In this document: one piece after another, positions 38,926 to 50,137 of the stretch
Layout: every line of letters begins with the position of its first letter
How positions within the stretch are numbered: position 1 is the stretch's first letter
Source: Motiliproteus sp. SC1-56
GTDB lineage: Bacteria; Pseudomonadota; Gammaproteobacteria; Pseudomonadales; Balneatricaceae
Reading direction: 5' to 3'
NCBI RefSeq assembly: GCF_017309075.1
Contig: NZ_JAEMGS010000011.1
Span: 84,624 to 148,623, forward strand
DNA: 64,000 nt
Made by a program: the position numbers and the translations under genes
The notes under the pieces: generated by a model
Seen by the model: the letters and a program-made list of their open reading frames with translations, nothing else
What the model was told of the DNA's origin: nothing
The model's database searches: none

Positions 38926-41025
38926 TTGACGTACCTTTGTAACCGCTCCCTCAACCCAGTGGGGAGCGCCTTGATTCTGATTCCGCTGTTGCTGTGGGGG
39001 CCGGCGAAGGCCCAAGAGGCGGCCGCCGTCGCCACCCAGATCGACGGCTCAACAACAACCAACTCCCAGGCTATCAACACCCTTGCCCCCCCGTACGCTG
39101 CCGACCGTGCCGCCGACATCGCCCTGCCAGCCAAGGAAACCCTGACCCGTATGCGGGAGACCTACCGGGAGGCCCGCGAGGCCCTGGCCGATAAGGATCA
39201 GACGCGATTCGCAACGGCTCTGAAACTGCTGGAGGACTACCCGCTGCAACCCTACCTGGTTTACGAGCAGCATCTTCAGCAGCTGGACCAACTGGACCGA
39301 GCGACGCTTGAGACCTTTCGGAAGGAATACAGTTATACCCCCCTGCCAAGACGGCTGCACCGACACTGGCTCTCAAACCTGGCTGCAGAAGAGCGCTGGC
39401 AGGGCCTTGTCGATAACTACGACCCCGCGCTGGCGGGCACCGGCCTTCGCTGTCAGAAGCTATGGGCCGACTACCAGCTGGGCCAACGCAGCGAAGCCCT
39501 GTCCCAAGTGCCTGACCTCTGGGTGGTAGGGGTTTCCCAGCCCCGTAGCTGTGACGCCCTGTTCAAAGCCTGGATCGACGCCGGTGAGCAGACCGAGGAC
39601 CATGCATGGGAGCGGTTCTGGCTCGCACTGGAGCGTAACCGCCCTCGCCTCGCCCGCTACCTGGTGCGGTTTCTGGAGGACAAAGAGCGTGTGCAATTGG
39701 CCGAGACCGCGCTTGGCCTTCACCGCCACCCCGAGCGGCTCACCGCCACGACACTCCCCGAAGACAACCGCGTCTACCCGCGACTGGTTATTCACACCCT
39801 CAAGCGCCTCGGACGCCAGGATGGTCCCGCGGCCCTCGGGCTACTGGGCACGATGCAAAAAGAGCTGAAGCTAAGCGATGATGAACTGTTTCGCATTCAA
39901 CGGCGCATGGGGCTGCGCATGCTTCGCAGCTATCACCCCGAAAGCGAAACCTGGCTGCGGCGCATTGACTCGGGCTACCAGGATCTGGAGCTGCTGGAGT
40001 GGCGCATCCGCTTTCAACTGCGCCAGGGCGACTGGGAAGGCGCAGGAGAACTTCTGGAAAAACTCCCGGCCAAGGAGCGTTTTGAGGACCGCTGGCGCTA
40101 TTGGCAGGCACGTATCCTCGACAACGAGACCCGCGACGGCGCGACCCAAAAGGCGGAAGAGATCTACCAGGAACTTGCCAACGAACGCAGCTTCTACGGA
40201 TTTTTGGCCAGCCACCGCCTGGGCCGCGGCTACAGCCTCAACAACCGCTCGAGCGATACCGACCATCATGCCCTGACACGGCTCGCGCAAGACCCCGCGC
40301 TGGTGCGAGCCCGGGAGCTGGTCTACCACAACCAGCTGACCCAGGCGCGCAGGGAGTGGGATCTGGCAACGGCGGACTTCTCACGCGAGCAGCACTACCT
40401 GGCCGCCAAGCTGGCACGCCGCTGGGGCTGGTACGAGCAGGGCATCCGCTCGGCGATTGCCGCCCGCGAGTGGGACGACCTGCTGATCCGGTTTCCGTCC
40501 CCTTACTCACGCGAAGTGCTGGATTACGCGAGCCGCTTTAAGATTGACACCTCCTGGGTCCTGGCCGTCGCCCGCCAGGAAAGCGCCTTTATGCCCGATG
40601 CCAGGTCCCACGCCGGTGCCGTGGGCCTGATGCAGCTGATGCCGGCCACCGCCAAGCAGACAGCGCGGTCGGTAGAGCTGAGCTACCAGGGGCCCCACCA
40701 ACTCACGGACCCGGACATCAACATCCACCTGGGCAGCGCTTATCTGGCCAAGATGCTCAAACGCTACGAAGGGAACCGGGTACTGGCCACCGCCGCCTAC
40801 AACGCGGGACCCGGACGGGTCAGTCGCTGGCTGCGCGAGCGGGGCGAGCTGCCGGTGGACGTCTGGATCGAGACCATCCCCTTCGACGAAACCCGCCGCT
40901 ACGTGCAAAACGTCTTGAGCTACTCGGTGATTTACGGAGATTTACTGGGATTCGGCAAGGAGTTTCTCAAACCGGCCGAAGCGCGCCCGCCGGCCGCCAG
41001 CCTGGAGCCGCGCGCCTCGGGCTAA
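38926..41025 (+). CDS. slt: Soluble lytic murein transglycosylase
   Basis: Slt cleaves peptidoglycan strands in the periplasm to 1,6-anhydro products. The 699-residue protein starts at TTG 38926, preceded by GGAGG, with a signal peptide ending near AKA-QE. A long helical superhelical (U-shaped) region covers about 60-500. The C-terminal SLT domain has the catalytic glutamate in VARQESAFMPDARSHAGAVG, then LMQLMPATAKQTA and ATAAYNAGPGRVSRWL. Its stop overlaps the convergent MOSC gene by 4 bp. Confidence 0.95.
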   Translation: MTYLCNRSLNPVGSALILIPLLLWGPAKAQEAAAVATQIDGSTTTNSQAINTLAPPYAADRAADIALPAKETLTRMRETYREAREALADKDQTRFATALKLLEDYPLQPYLVYEQHLQQLDQLDRATLETFRKEYSYTPLPRRLHRHWLSNLAAEERWQGLVDNYDPALAGTGLRCQKLWADYQLGQRSEALSQVPDLWVVGVSQPRSCDALFKAWIDAGEQTEDHAWERFWLALERNRPRLARYLVRFLEDKERVQLAETALGLHRHPERLTATTLPEDNRVYPRLVIHTLKRLGRQDGPAALGLLGTMQKELKLSDDELFRIQRRMGLRMLRSYHPESETWLRRIDSGYQDLELLEWRIRFQLRQGDWEGAGELLEKLPAKERFEDRWRYWQARILDNETRDGATQKAEEIYQELANERSFYGFLASHRLGRGYSLNNRSSDTDHHALTRLAQDPALVRARELVYHNQLTQARREWDLATADFSREQHYLAAKLARRWGWYEQGIRSAIAAREWDDLLIRFPSPYSREVLDYASRFKIDTSWVLAVARQESAFMPDARSHAGAVGLMQLMPATAKQTARSVELSYQGPHQLTDPDINIHLGSAYLAKMLKRYEGNRVLATAAYNAGPGRVSRWLRERGELPVDVWIETIPFDETRRYVQNVLSYSVIYGDLLGFGKEFLKPAEARPPAASLEPRASG

Positions 41026-41816
41026 GCCAGCACGACCACCGGATCGCCGACCTGCAAACGCCCCTCGTTCTCCTGGACCAGGTTCTGCCCGAACAGCACC
41101 TGGTTGCCAGCGCGGCGAAAGGCGGCGAGTGTTTTCAGAGGCTCCCTGCCCCGCTCGCCGGTGGCGGGGTCCACGGTGGTGACACGGCAACGCTCGCAGG
41201 GCTTGACCACGGAGAACACCACCTCGCCGATACGAATGCGGCGCCACTCATCCTCCTGAAAACCGCAGCCCCCGGATACCACCAGGTTGGGACGAAAGCG
41301 TGTCATGCTGACGGGCTCGGCAAGTCGCTCATTGAGCGCTGCAAGGGACGCCTGACTGATCAGAAGAAAGGGAAAACCGTCGGCGAAACTCACGGTTTTG
41401 CCCGGCGGCGCATACGCGGTATCCACCGGACGACGCACCTCTCCGGGCATGTGAACCAGCCGCACCCGCATGCCCAGAAAACGACTCAGCCACAGGGCTG
41501 CCGCCTCTCCCCCATCCCGGCCCTGGCAGCTATCCGCCCACACCTGGACCCGGCGCAAGGGGGTTGCGCGAGGCGTCGCAACGTCAAGGGGCGGAAACCC
41601 GGTAGCCGCAAGGTTCAAACCGGATGGCGTGAGCGTTGCCTGTACCAGACACAGGCGGGGCTGAGTGCGCTGGGTGACGAAGTCACCCCGCTCGTCGATG
41701 AGCATCCAACGGCGGTCGCCGGCGAGACCGAAACGATCCACGTCCGCGACCCGAACAACGGATCCGGCGGCCGACTTGACCGGGTAAATCCGCAGTTCCG
41801 ATAAAGACAGGGCCAA
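41022..41816 (-). CDS. MOSC domain protein (YcbX-like)
   Basis: This 264-residue protein is related to the molybdenum-cofactor-dependent reductases of N-hydroxylated compounds (YcbX). The N-terminal beta-barrel domain begins LSELRIYPVKSAAGSVV, with DRRWMLIDERGDFVTQR. The C-terminal MOSC domain has RFRPNLVVSGGCGFQEDEW and the VKPCERCRVTTVDPATGE motif with the Moco-binding cysteine. No ferredoxin domain follows, unlike E. coli YcbX, so an external electron donor would be needed. Start is TTG with AGCAGG upstream. Confidence 0.9.
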   Translation of the reverse strand: MALSLSELRIYPVKSAAGSVVRVADVDRFGLAGDRRWMLIDERGDFVTQRTQPRLCLVQATLTPSGLNLAATGFPPLDVATPRATPLRRVQVWADSCQGRDGGEAAALWLSRFLGMRVRLVHMPGEVRRPVDTAYAPPGKTVSFADGFPFLLISQASLAALNERLAEPVSMTRFRPNLVVSGGCGFQEDEWRRIRIGEVVFSVVKPCERCRVTTVDPATGERGREPLKTLAAFRRAGNQVLFGQNLVQENEGRLQVGDPVVVLA

Positions 41817-41822
41817 AGCCTG

Positions 41823-42761
41823 CTACCCCAGGCGTTGCACTTGCTTGACCCGCTCCAGCACCTTCTCGGCGAGCCGATCAGACTCAAACTTGGGAAGAAA
41901 GTCGTTGCAACCTACCTGTTTGACCATGGCCTCGTTGAACGACCCCGACATCGAGGTGTGCAGCATGATATAGAGATCGCGTAGCTGCGGATCCTGGCGC
42001 ACCTCCGTCACCAGCCGGTAACCGTCCATTTCCGGCATTTCCGCGTCAGTGATCAGCATGAGGAAGGTTTCTGCTATATCGATTCCCTCGGCGGCGAAAT
42101 CCTTGAGCTGCTGTAGCGCGTCGGTGCCATTAACCGCCTCCACCAGGTTGACGTCAAGCTGGGCGAGGCAGCGCCTGACCTGATCCCGAGCGGTGTGCGA
42201 GTCGTCAACGATCATGATATTGCGTCCTGCGACGGCCTGGCGTGCCTGCTCGTCCACAATTTCCGGTGAAATATCCGTGGTGTAGGGAGTGATTTCCGCC
42301 AGCACCTTCTCCACATCGACAATCTCGACCAGGCGGTTGTCCTCCAGACGGGTGATCGCAGTCAGGTAATGGGCCCGACCGGCGGAAGGCGGCGGGGGCA
42401 TGACATCGGCCCAGTCGAGGTTTACGATGCGCTCGACGTCGCTGACCAGAAAACCCTGCACCGCGCCGTTATACTCGGCCACGATCATGTGCCCGCCCTC
42501 GGTGCTGGCCGCCGGCGGCATACCGATGGCAGCGCTTAAATCGATGACAGGAAGGGTACGCCCACGCATGTTGGTGACGCCGCAGACCACCGGGTGGGAG
42601 TTGGGCAAGGCGTTGAGGCGGGGCAGCTTGAGCACCTCCTTGACCTTGAACACGTTGATTGCGAAGAGCTGATGGCGGCCCAGGCGAAAGAGCAACAGCT
42701 CAAAGCGATTTTGACCTACCATGCGTGTCCGCTGGTCAACAGCATCAAGAATTCCGGTCAT
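41823..42761 (-). CDS. cheV: Chemotaxis protein CheV (CheW-like plus receiver)
   Basis: CheV couples chemoreceptors to CheA and is phosphorylated on its receiver domain. I start it at ATG 42761, giving 312 residues. CheW-like domain (about 10-160): FELLLFRLGRHQLFAINVFK, LPVIDLSAAIG. Receiver domain (about 185-308): NIMIVDDSHTARDQVRRCL with the acidic pair, LITDAEMPEMDGYRL with the phospho-acceptor aspartate, MLHTSMSGSFNE with Thr/Ser, and the final-lysine region LPKFESDRL. No other chemotaxis gene lies in the window. AAGGG is upstream of the start. Confidence 0.94.
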   Translation of the reverse strand: MTGILDAVDQRTRMVGQNRFELLLFRLGRHQLFAINVFKVKEVLKLPRLNALPNSHPVVCGVTNMRGRTLPVIDLSAAIGMPPAASTEGGHMIVAEYNGAVQGFLVSDVERIVNLDWADVMPPPPSAGRAHYLTAITRLEDNRLVEIVDVEKVLAEITPYTTDISPEIVDEQARQAVAGRNIMIVDDSHTARDQVRRCLAQLDVNLVEAVNGTDALQQLKDFAAEGIDIAETFLMLITDAEMPEMDGYRLVTEVRQDPQLRDLYIMLHTSMSGSFNEAMVKQVGCNDFLPKFESDRLAEKVLERVKQVQRLG

Positions 42762-42841
42762 TGCATTCGTACCCTTAGTATGAAAAATCTTTTTGGTGGT
42801 GCCTGGCGGCGCCGGGCCTTTCCGGCCCCTAATGACCACCC

Positions 42842-43675
42842 ATGAACCTACCGAGACAGAGCTTGGCGTTTATGAACCCTGACACTTCCCCGGAATTGAT
42901 CGACATCGCAGTCAACTTTACCGACAAGGCATTCGCCCCCGACAGGAGGGAGGTACTGGCCCGGGCCGCAGACGCGGGCGTTACCGCGGTGGTGATTCCG
43001 GGCAGCACCCTGGCGGAAAGCGAAGCCGCCCTCGAGCTCTGTCAACAACACCCGCGGCAATTATTCTGCACTGCGGGCATTCATCCGCATTATGCCAGAG
43101 ACTTCAACAGCGACAGCTTGATCTCTCTCAAGGAGTTATGCAAGGAGCCGGCAGTGAGGGCGCTCGGGGAAACCGGGCTGGACTTTAATCGCAACTTTTC
43201 CACCCCGGAGCAGCAGTTGCGGGCTTTTGAACAACAACTGGAGCTGGCCTGCGAAACCGGCATGCCGCTGCTGATGCATGAGCGTGACGCCCACCAGGCC
43301 TTTATTGAGCGGGTAAAAGCGCACCGGGATCACCTGAGCCGGGCGGTCCTGCACTGTTTCACCGGTAGTCGAGAGGCACTCTTTGCCTGCCTCGACCTCG
43401 ACCTGCATATCGGCATCACAGGCTGGATCTGCGACGAGCGCCGTGGCGAGCACCTCAAGCCCCTGGTGCGGAACATTCCCGCCAACCGGCTGATGCTGGA
43501 AACCGACGCCCCCTACTTGCTGCCCCGCGACCTGCGCCCCAAACCCAAGTCCCGTCGCAACGAGCCTTGCCTGCTACCCCATGTCGCCCAGAGGGTGGCG
43601 GATTGCAGGGGCGAGACGCTGGCCCAACTGGCGGCCGCCACCACCGCGACGGCGCGGGCCTTTTTCGACCTATGA
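42842..43675 (+). CDS. tatD: TatD family metal-dependent hydrolase
   Basis: TatD-type enzymes are 3'-5' exonucleases for DNA (and RNA) involved in repair or turnover. The 277-residue TIM barrel starts with ELIDIAVNFTDKAF, matching the DIGVNLT form of true TatD rather than the DTHCHL form of YcfH. Further motifs are TAGIHPHYARD, ALGETGLDFNRNF (metal-binding Glu), LMHERDAHQAF, LHCFTGSREAL and RLMLETDAPYLLPRD. ATG 42872 is an alternative start 10 codons in; neither has a clear ribosome-binding site. It overlaps the convergent glutaredoxin gene by 6 bp. Confidence 0.92.
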   Translation: MNLPRQSLAFMNPDTSPELIDIAVNFTDKAFAPDRREVLARAADAGVTAVVIPGSTLAESEAALELCQQHPRQLFCTAGIHPHYARDFNSDSLISLKELCKEPAVRALGETGLDFNRNFSTPEQQLRAFEQQLELACETGMPLLMHERDAHQAFIERVKAHRDHLSRAVLHCFTGSREALFACLDLDLHIGITGWICDERRGEHLKPLVRNIPANRLMLETDAPYLLPRDLRPKPKSRRNEPCLLPHVAQRVADCRGETLAQLAAATTATARAFFDL

Positions 43676-43906
43676 GCCGTTGACGAAGGCGGTAAGCTGA
43701 GCTTGATCGAAGGGCCACCCCAGCTCCCGCGCCCCCTCTTGCAAAACCGGAATCCGGGTGCCGTAGCGGTCGATCAGATCATCCGAATCGGCGATATCCA
43801 CGGCTTCGACGCTCAGGGCGTCCAGATCGAGCGTTGCGCAGATCATCGCTTCGGCCAACTCGCAAAGATGGCAGCCCGAGGTTGTGTAGAAGGTCAGGGT
43901 TCGCAT
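43670..43906 (-). CDS. Glutaredoxin-like small protein (DUF836 type)
   Basis: This 78-residue protein from ATG 43906 has a thioredoxin-like fold. LTFYTTSGCHLCELAEAMI holds the CHLC dithiol motif, followed by VEAVDIADSDDLIDRYGTRI and the cis-proline PVLQ. This is the glutaredoxin-like family often found as a short single-domain protein. A longer version starting 7 codons upstream is possible. It converges on tatD with a 6-bp overlap. Confidence 0.87.
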   Translation of the reverse strand: MRTLTFYTTSGCHLCELAEAMICATLDLDALSVEAVDIADSDDLIDRYGTRIPVLQEGARELGWPFDQAQLTAFVNGS

Positions 43907-43961
43907 AACGGTACCGCAAAAAATCAATCAGGGTACCAGACTTGGGGCCTTGACCAAACCG

Positions 43962-43990
43962 TTACGATAGGCTTGCCCTTAGGGTATACT
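43962..43990 (+). promoter_or_regulatory. Candidate promoter of the class I phaC
   Basis: TTACGA (43962-43967), 17 bases, then TATACT (43985-43990), about 75 bases upstream of the phaC start. The -10 is good, the -35 weak. By pattern only. Confidence 0.4.
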
Positions 43991-44065
43991 GGGTCGAATT
44001 GGTACCCGTTGGCCTAAATAAAAGCCTTATGGAGGGTACTTGGATGCAACCCGCCTACCACAGAG

Positions 44066-45802
44066 ATGCGAGTAAATATGGATAGCAAGGACACCAATCA
44101 AACACAGGATTTCTTGACCGCAATGAGCACCGAGACCCACAAAGTCATGGAGATGTTCGCCGGCAAGGTTGGGGAAGAATACCTGGACAACCTGAACGGT
44201 GCCTGGAAGCAGCTGCTGGATCGCCCGCACGACCCCCAAGGGTGGGTGGATGCCATCACCGAATACCAGAAGACCTCAATGGAGTTCTGGTCCGGCATAC
44301 TCACCGGCCAGACCAGCACCCAGTCCTCACCCGCCAACGGTGACCGCCGTTTTATCGCCGAGGAGTGGAGCGAAAGCCCGGTTTTCAATTACATCAAAGA
44401 GTCTTATCTAATCGCATCCAACATGCTCAACAAGCTGGTGGCCAACGCCCCCCTGGACGAGAGGAGCCAGGCCAAGCTTGAGTTTTACACCCAGCAATAT
44501 ATCGACGCCCTCTCTCCCACCAATTTCGCCGCCACCAACCCCGAGGTGATTCAGCAGGCCATCGAAACCAAGGGCCAGAGCCTGATCGACGGGTTGCAGA
44601 ACCTGTTGGGCGACCTGGAGAAGGGCCGCATCACCATGACCGACGAGTCCGCGTTCACCCTGGGTGAGAACCTCGCCGTCACCGAAGGTGCTGTGGTGTT
44701 CGAAAACGAGATCATGCAGCTGATCCAGTACAAGCCGCTGACCGAGAAGGTGGCAGAGCGCCCGACCCTGATCGTGCCCCCCTGCATCAACAAGTTCTAC
44801 ATTCTCGATCTGCAACCGGGCAACTCCTTTGTCCGCTATGCCGTGGAGCAGGGGCAGACCGTGTTCCTGATTTCCTGGGTCAACGCCGAAAAGGAACAGA
44901 GCCACCTCTCCTGGGACAACTACGTAGGTGATGGTGTACTGAAAGCGGTCGAAGTCGCCAAGCAGATCAGCGGCGCTTCCAAGGTCAACGCCGTCTCCTG
45001 GTGCGTGGGCGGCACCATCCTGGCCAGCGCCCTGGGCGTAATGACCGCCCGCAAAGACACCAGTGTCGCCTCGGCCACCTTCCTCACCACCCTCACCAAT
45101 TTCGAGGATCCGGGTGATCTGGGCGTATTCATCGACGAGGCCCAGGTTTCCAAGCTGGTCCAGCAGGTACGCAGTGAAGGGGTGCTGAACGGCAAAAACC
45201 TCTCCACCACTTTCAACATGCTGCGCTCCAACGACCTGATTTGGTCCTACGTGGTCAACAACTACCTCAAGGGTCAGGCGCCGGCACCGTTCGACATCCT
45301 CTACTGGAACAGCGATCCCACCAACCTGCCGGCGGAGATGTACACCTACTACATCACCAACATGTACCTTGAGAACAAGCTCTGCCAGCCCAACGGACTG
45401 GAAGTCTGCGGTGAGAAGGTGGACCTTAGCAAGATCAAGACCCCCTGCTACTTCCTCTCCTGCATCGAGGACCACATCGCGCCCTGGAAGAGCACCTTCC
45501 AAGGGGCCGAAACATTCCCCAACCACGAGTTCGTGCTCGGTGCCAGCGGCCATATCGCCGGGGTCATTAACCCGGCAGCCAAGAACCGGCGCAACTACTG
45601 GCTGGGCGGCGAGAGCGGCAAGGGTTCTGACCACTGGCTGGAAACCGCCGAGCGTCAGGACGGCAGCTGGTGGCCCCACTGGAGCGAGTGGCTGAAAAAG
45701 CGCGCCGGCAAGCAGGTGGACGCCCCCCAAACCCTGGGCAACGACAGCTTCCAGGCCATCGAGCCGGCACCCGGTCGTTACGTTAAAAAACGGATCAACT
45801 GA
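44066..45802 (+). CDS. phaC: Class I polyhydroxyalkanoate synthase
   Basis: A second PHA synthase, unrelated in type to the phaE-phaC pair upstream: 578 residues, a single-subunit class I enzyme polymerising short-chain 3-hydroxyacyl-CoAs. The alpha/beta hydrolase core shows PPCINKFYILDLQPGNSFVR, the nucleophile Cys313 in VSWCVGGTIL, Asp469 in CIEDHIAPW and His496 in GASGHIAGV. The first residue of the lipase-like box is Ser instead of the common Gly. Two in-frame ATGs (44066 and 44078) are possible starts. It stands alone, with no phaA, phaB or phasin beside it, and is followed by a strong terminator. Confidence 0.96.
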   Translation: MRVNMDSKDTNQTQDFLTAMSTETHKVMEMFAGKVGEEYLDNLNGAWKQLLDRPHDPQGWVDAITEYQKTSMEFWSGILTGQTSTQSSPANGDRRFIAEEWSESPVFNYIKESYLIASNMLNKLVANAPLDERSQAKLEFYTQQYIDALSPTNFAATNPEVIQQAIETKGQSLIDGLQNLLGDLEKGRITMTDESAFTLGENLAVTEGAVVFENEIMQLIQYKPLTEKVAERPTLIVPPCINKFYILDLQPGNSFVRYAVEQGQTVFLISWVNAEKEQSHLSWDNYVGDGVLKAVEVAKQISGASKVNAVSWCVGGTILASALGVMTARKDTSVASATFLTTLTNFEDPGDLGVFIDEAQVSKLVQQVRSEGVLNGKNLSTTFNMLRSNDLIWSYVVNNYLKGQAPAPFDILYWNSDPTNLPAEMYTYYITNMYLENKLCQPNGLEVCGEKVDLSKIKTPCYFLSCIEDHIAPWKSTFQGAETFPNHEFVLGASGHIAGVINPAAKNRRNYWLGGESGKGSDHWLETAERQDGSWWPHWSEWLKKRAGKQVDAPQTLGNDSFQAIEPAPGRYVKKRIN

Positions 45803-45821
45803 TTCGACACCGCGTCAGCAG

Positions 45822-45850
45822 AAACGGGACCCAACGGTCCCGTTTTTTTT
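45822..45850 (+). terminator. Rho-independent terminator of class I phaC
   Basis: The arms AAACGGGACC / GGTCCCGTTT form a 10-bp perfect stem with loop CAAC, running into eight Ts. It begins 20 bases after the phaC stop. Confidence 0.95.
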
Positions 45851-45967
45851 ACCGCGAGCGCGGCCTACCCGTCACGACATATCGCCTTGAGCCGCCCAAG
45901 GGGCTACCCTAAGGCGAACTGCGTGGCACCGCCGGCAGGCGTCGTTTTCCAGCTAGGAGTGTTAACC

Positions 45968-46663
45968 ATGATCGATCTTTATTTCTGGACCACACCTAAC
46001 GGCTACAAGCCACTGATTCTACTCGAGGAGCTTAAGCTCGATTACCGCCTGGTGCCGGTAGACATTGGCAAGGGGGAGCAGTTCGAGGCCGGCTTTTTGA
46101 AAATCGCCCCCAACAACCGCATTCCCGCCCTGGTCGACCATGACCCCGCGGACGGCGGCGCCCCGATTTCCATATTTGAGAGTGGCGCCATTCTCGAATA
46201 CCTGGCCGACCGACAGGACCGGCTCCTGCCCCGACTGCCCCGCCCGCGTTTCGAAGTGCTGCAATGGCTCTACTGGCAGATGGGCGGGCTGGGCCCCATG
46301 GCCGGGCAGAACCACCACTTCACCCAGTACGCCCCCGAAAAAATCCCCTACGCCATCAAGCGTTACGTCGACGAAACCGCGCGCCTTTATGCGGTGATGA
46401 ACCGTCGGCTGGCAGACCGGGATTATCTGGCGGGCGAATACTCCATCGCCGACATCGCCTGCTACCCCTGGGTAGCCTCTCACGAGAAGCAACAGCAGGA
46501 CCTGAACGACTTTCCACACCTACGACGGTGGTTTGAAGCAATTGCCCTGCGCCCGGCAGTGACCGCCGCCTACACCAAGGGACGGGCGGTCAACAGCAAA
46601 GATGGCATGAGTGACGAGGCCAAGAAACTATTATTTGGCCAGAACGCATCTAGTATCCGCTGA
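45968..46663 (+). CDS. Glutathione S-transferase, YfcG/YghU type
   Basis: This 231-residue protein from ATG 45968 (AGGAG upstream) has an N-terminal thioredoxin-like domain with YFWTTPNGYKPLILLEELKL, where the Thr-x-Asn motif replaces the usual Ser/Tyr of GSTs, then NNRIPALVDHDP and IFESGAILEYLADRQ for glutathione binding. The helical C-terminal domain has YSIADIACYPWVASHEKQQQ. These are features of the disulfide-bond reductase YfcG. An in-frame extension upstream to 45887 lacks signals. Confidence 0.92.
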   Translation: MIDLYFWTTPNGYKPLILLEELKLDYRLVPVDIGKGEQFEAGFLKIAPNNRIPALVDHDPADGGAPISIFESGAILEYLADRQDRLLPRLPRPRFEVLQWLYWQMGGLGPMAGQNHHFTQYAPEKIPYAIKRYVDETARLYAVMNRRLADRDYLAGEYSIADIACYPWVASHEKQQQDLNDFPHLRRWFEAIALRPAVTAAYTKGRAVNSKDGMSDEAKKLLFGQNASSIR

Positions 46664-46692
46664 ACCAGCCCTGGGTCAAAGCGCCTGATGGA

Positions 46693-47016
46693 TTAACGGT
46701 GAGATTTGCGTTTGGAGCGCACTTTGCGGCGCACCCCTGCCCGGGAACGCGCCGTTTGCCGCCGTGCTCCGGCATAGCGCTGCAAATGGTAATAGCCGCC
46801 GACGAGCGCCAGCAGGTAAAACGCGAAGGCCACAAGTTCCGCAAAAGGCACCTGCCCATGGAGGGATTCGGCAGCAAAGCGCCAGAGCACCAGGGCGCCG
46901 CCCGCCCAGGCCAGCAGAATCCCCAGGGGCCGGGCCCGAAGCCGCTCGCCCAGGCTCGCCCAGTTCAACACCAAGAAGGCGACCAAGGTGATCAGACCCA
47001 GCATCCAGATAAACAT
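46693..47016 (-). CDS. Small integral membrane protein of unknown function
   Basis: This has 107 residues from ATG 47016, which has a very strong AAGGAGGGAG site. Three hydrophobic helices are visible (MFIWMLGLITLVAFLVLNW, LGILLAWAGGALVLWRFAA, FAELVAFAFYLLALVGGYYH), followed by a basic Arg/Lys tail (about 85-107) that would be cytoplasmic. The family is not recognised. It is convergent with the GST gene. Confidence 0.75.
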   Translation of the reverse strand: MFIWMLGLITLVAFLVLNWASLGERLRARPLGILLAWAGGALVLWRFAAESLHGQVPFAELVAFAFYLLALVGGYYHLQRYAGARRQTARSRAGVRRKVRSKRKSHR

Positions 47017-47346
47017 CAGCTCCCTCCTTTGATAACGGCACATGACCAAACAGTAAAGACCACACACCCCGGGCCTTAATTCTGTCTCGCTGAGGGCATC
47101 CCTCCACGCGTCCATTTAGCCACGAATTTTAAAATAACCATAGCAATTCAATGAACTCAGCGCCCATTCAAATGGCACACAAGATGCAGGGATTGTTGGT
47201 TTTTAGTCATCTGCCGCCAATACCGTCCGTAAACGGCGGCATTCCGCACAACAGCCCGGTGATATTTGGCGAAAATCCGCCACTCAAACCGCCAACACCG
47301 GCTGACCGAATATAACGAAAACGAACCACAAGGGTGAAACAAACCA
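47017..47346. other. 330-bp gap upstream of maeB and the small membrane gene
   Basis: This divergent intergenic region must hold the promoters of both neighbours. I see an AT-rich stretch around 47125-47160 but no convincing -35/-10 pair, no clear operator and no conserved short gene. AAGGG upstream of maeB is its ribosome-binding site. Confidence 0.6.
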
Positions 47347-49626
<2,280 letters not shown>

Positions 49627-49707
49627 TAACGAAGTCTGGCTTATACTGTTCCGGGACGCCGGCTCAACTCGGCCGGCCCCGGACAGCCCCCCACCAGGAA
49701 TTCCAGC

Positions 49708-50100
49708 GTGCGTAAACTAATGGTCGCCTACAGCGCCGGCTGCCTGGGCGCCCTCGCCAACAGCCTGGCGGTCTGGCTTGCGGGCGACCTGGGTATCACT
49801 GCCGCCCTTGGGGTGAGCATCGCCCCCACGCTCAGCCCCCATTGGCTTTACCCCCGGATTGTCTGGGGCGGGCTCTGGGGCCTGCTGTTTTTGCTTCCGT
49901 TCGCCGGGTCCCGCCCCCTTTTCAAGGGCACCCTGCTGAGCCTGATCCCTTCTGCGGTCCAGCTGTTCGTGGTTTTCCCCCTCAAGACCCAGCACGGAAT
50001 CGCCGGCCTGGGGCTGGGGCTGCTGACCCCGCTGCTGGTGCTTATATTTAACTGGATCTGGGGCGTCGTTACTGCTCTGGCCATCCGTTTCGGACGCTAA
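49708..50100 (+). CDS. Four-helix membrane protein of unknown function
   Basis: This 130-residue hydrophobic protein starts at GTG 49708 with AGGAA upstream (ATG 49720 is the alternative). Four membrane segments are visible: AYSAGCLGALANSLAVWLA, IVWGGLWGLLFLLPFAG, LSLIPSAVQLFVVFPLK and LGLGLLTPLLVLIFNWIWGV. Family not recognised. It follows maeB on the same strand by about 80 bp and converges on hrpB. Confidence 0.75.
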   Translation: MRKLMVAYSAGCLGALANSLAVWLAGDLGITAALGVSIAPTLSPHWLYPRIVWGGLWGLLFLLPFAGSRPLFKGTLLSLIPSAVQLFVVFPLKTQHGIAGLGLGLLTPLLVLIFNWIWGVVTALAIRFGR

Positions 50101-50137
50101 CCAAGCCCGCTCAGCGCCTCGAAACGGCGTCGATAGC

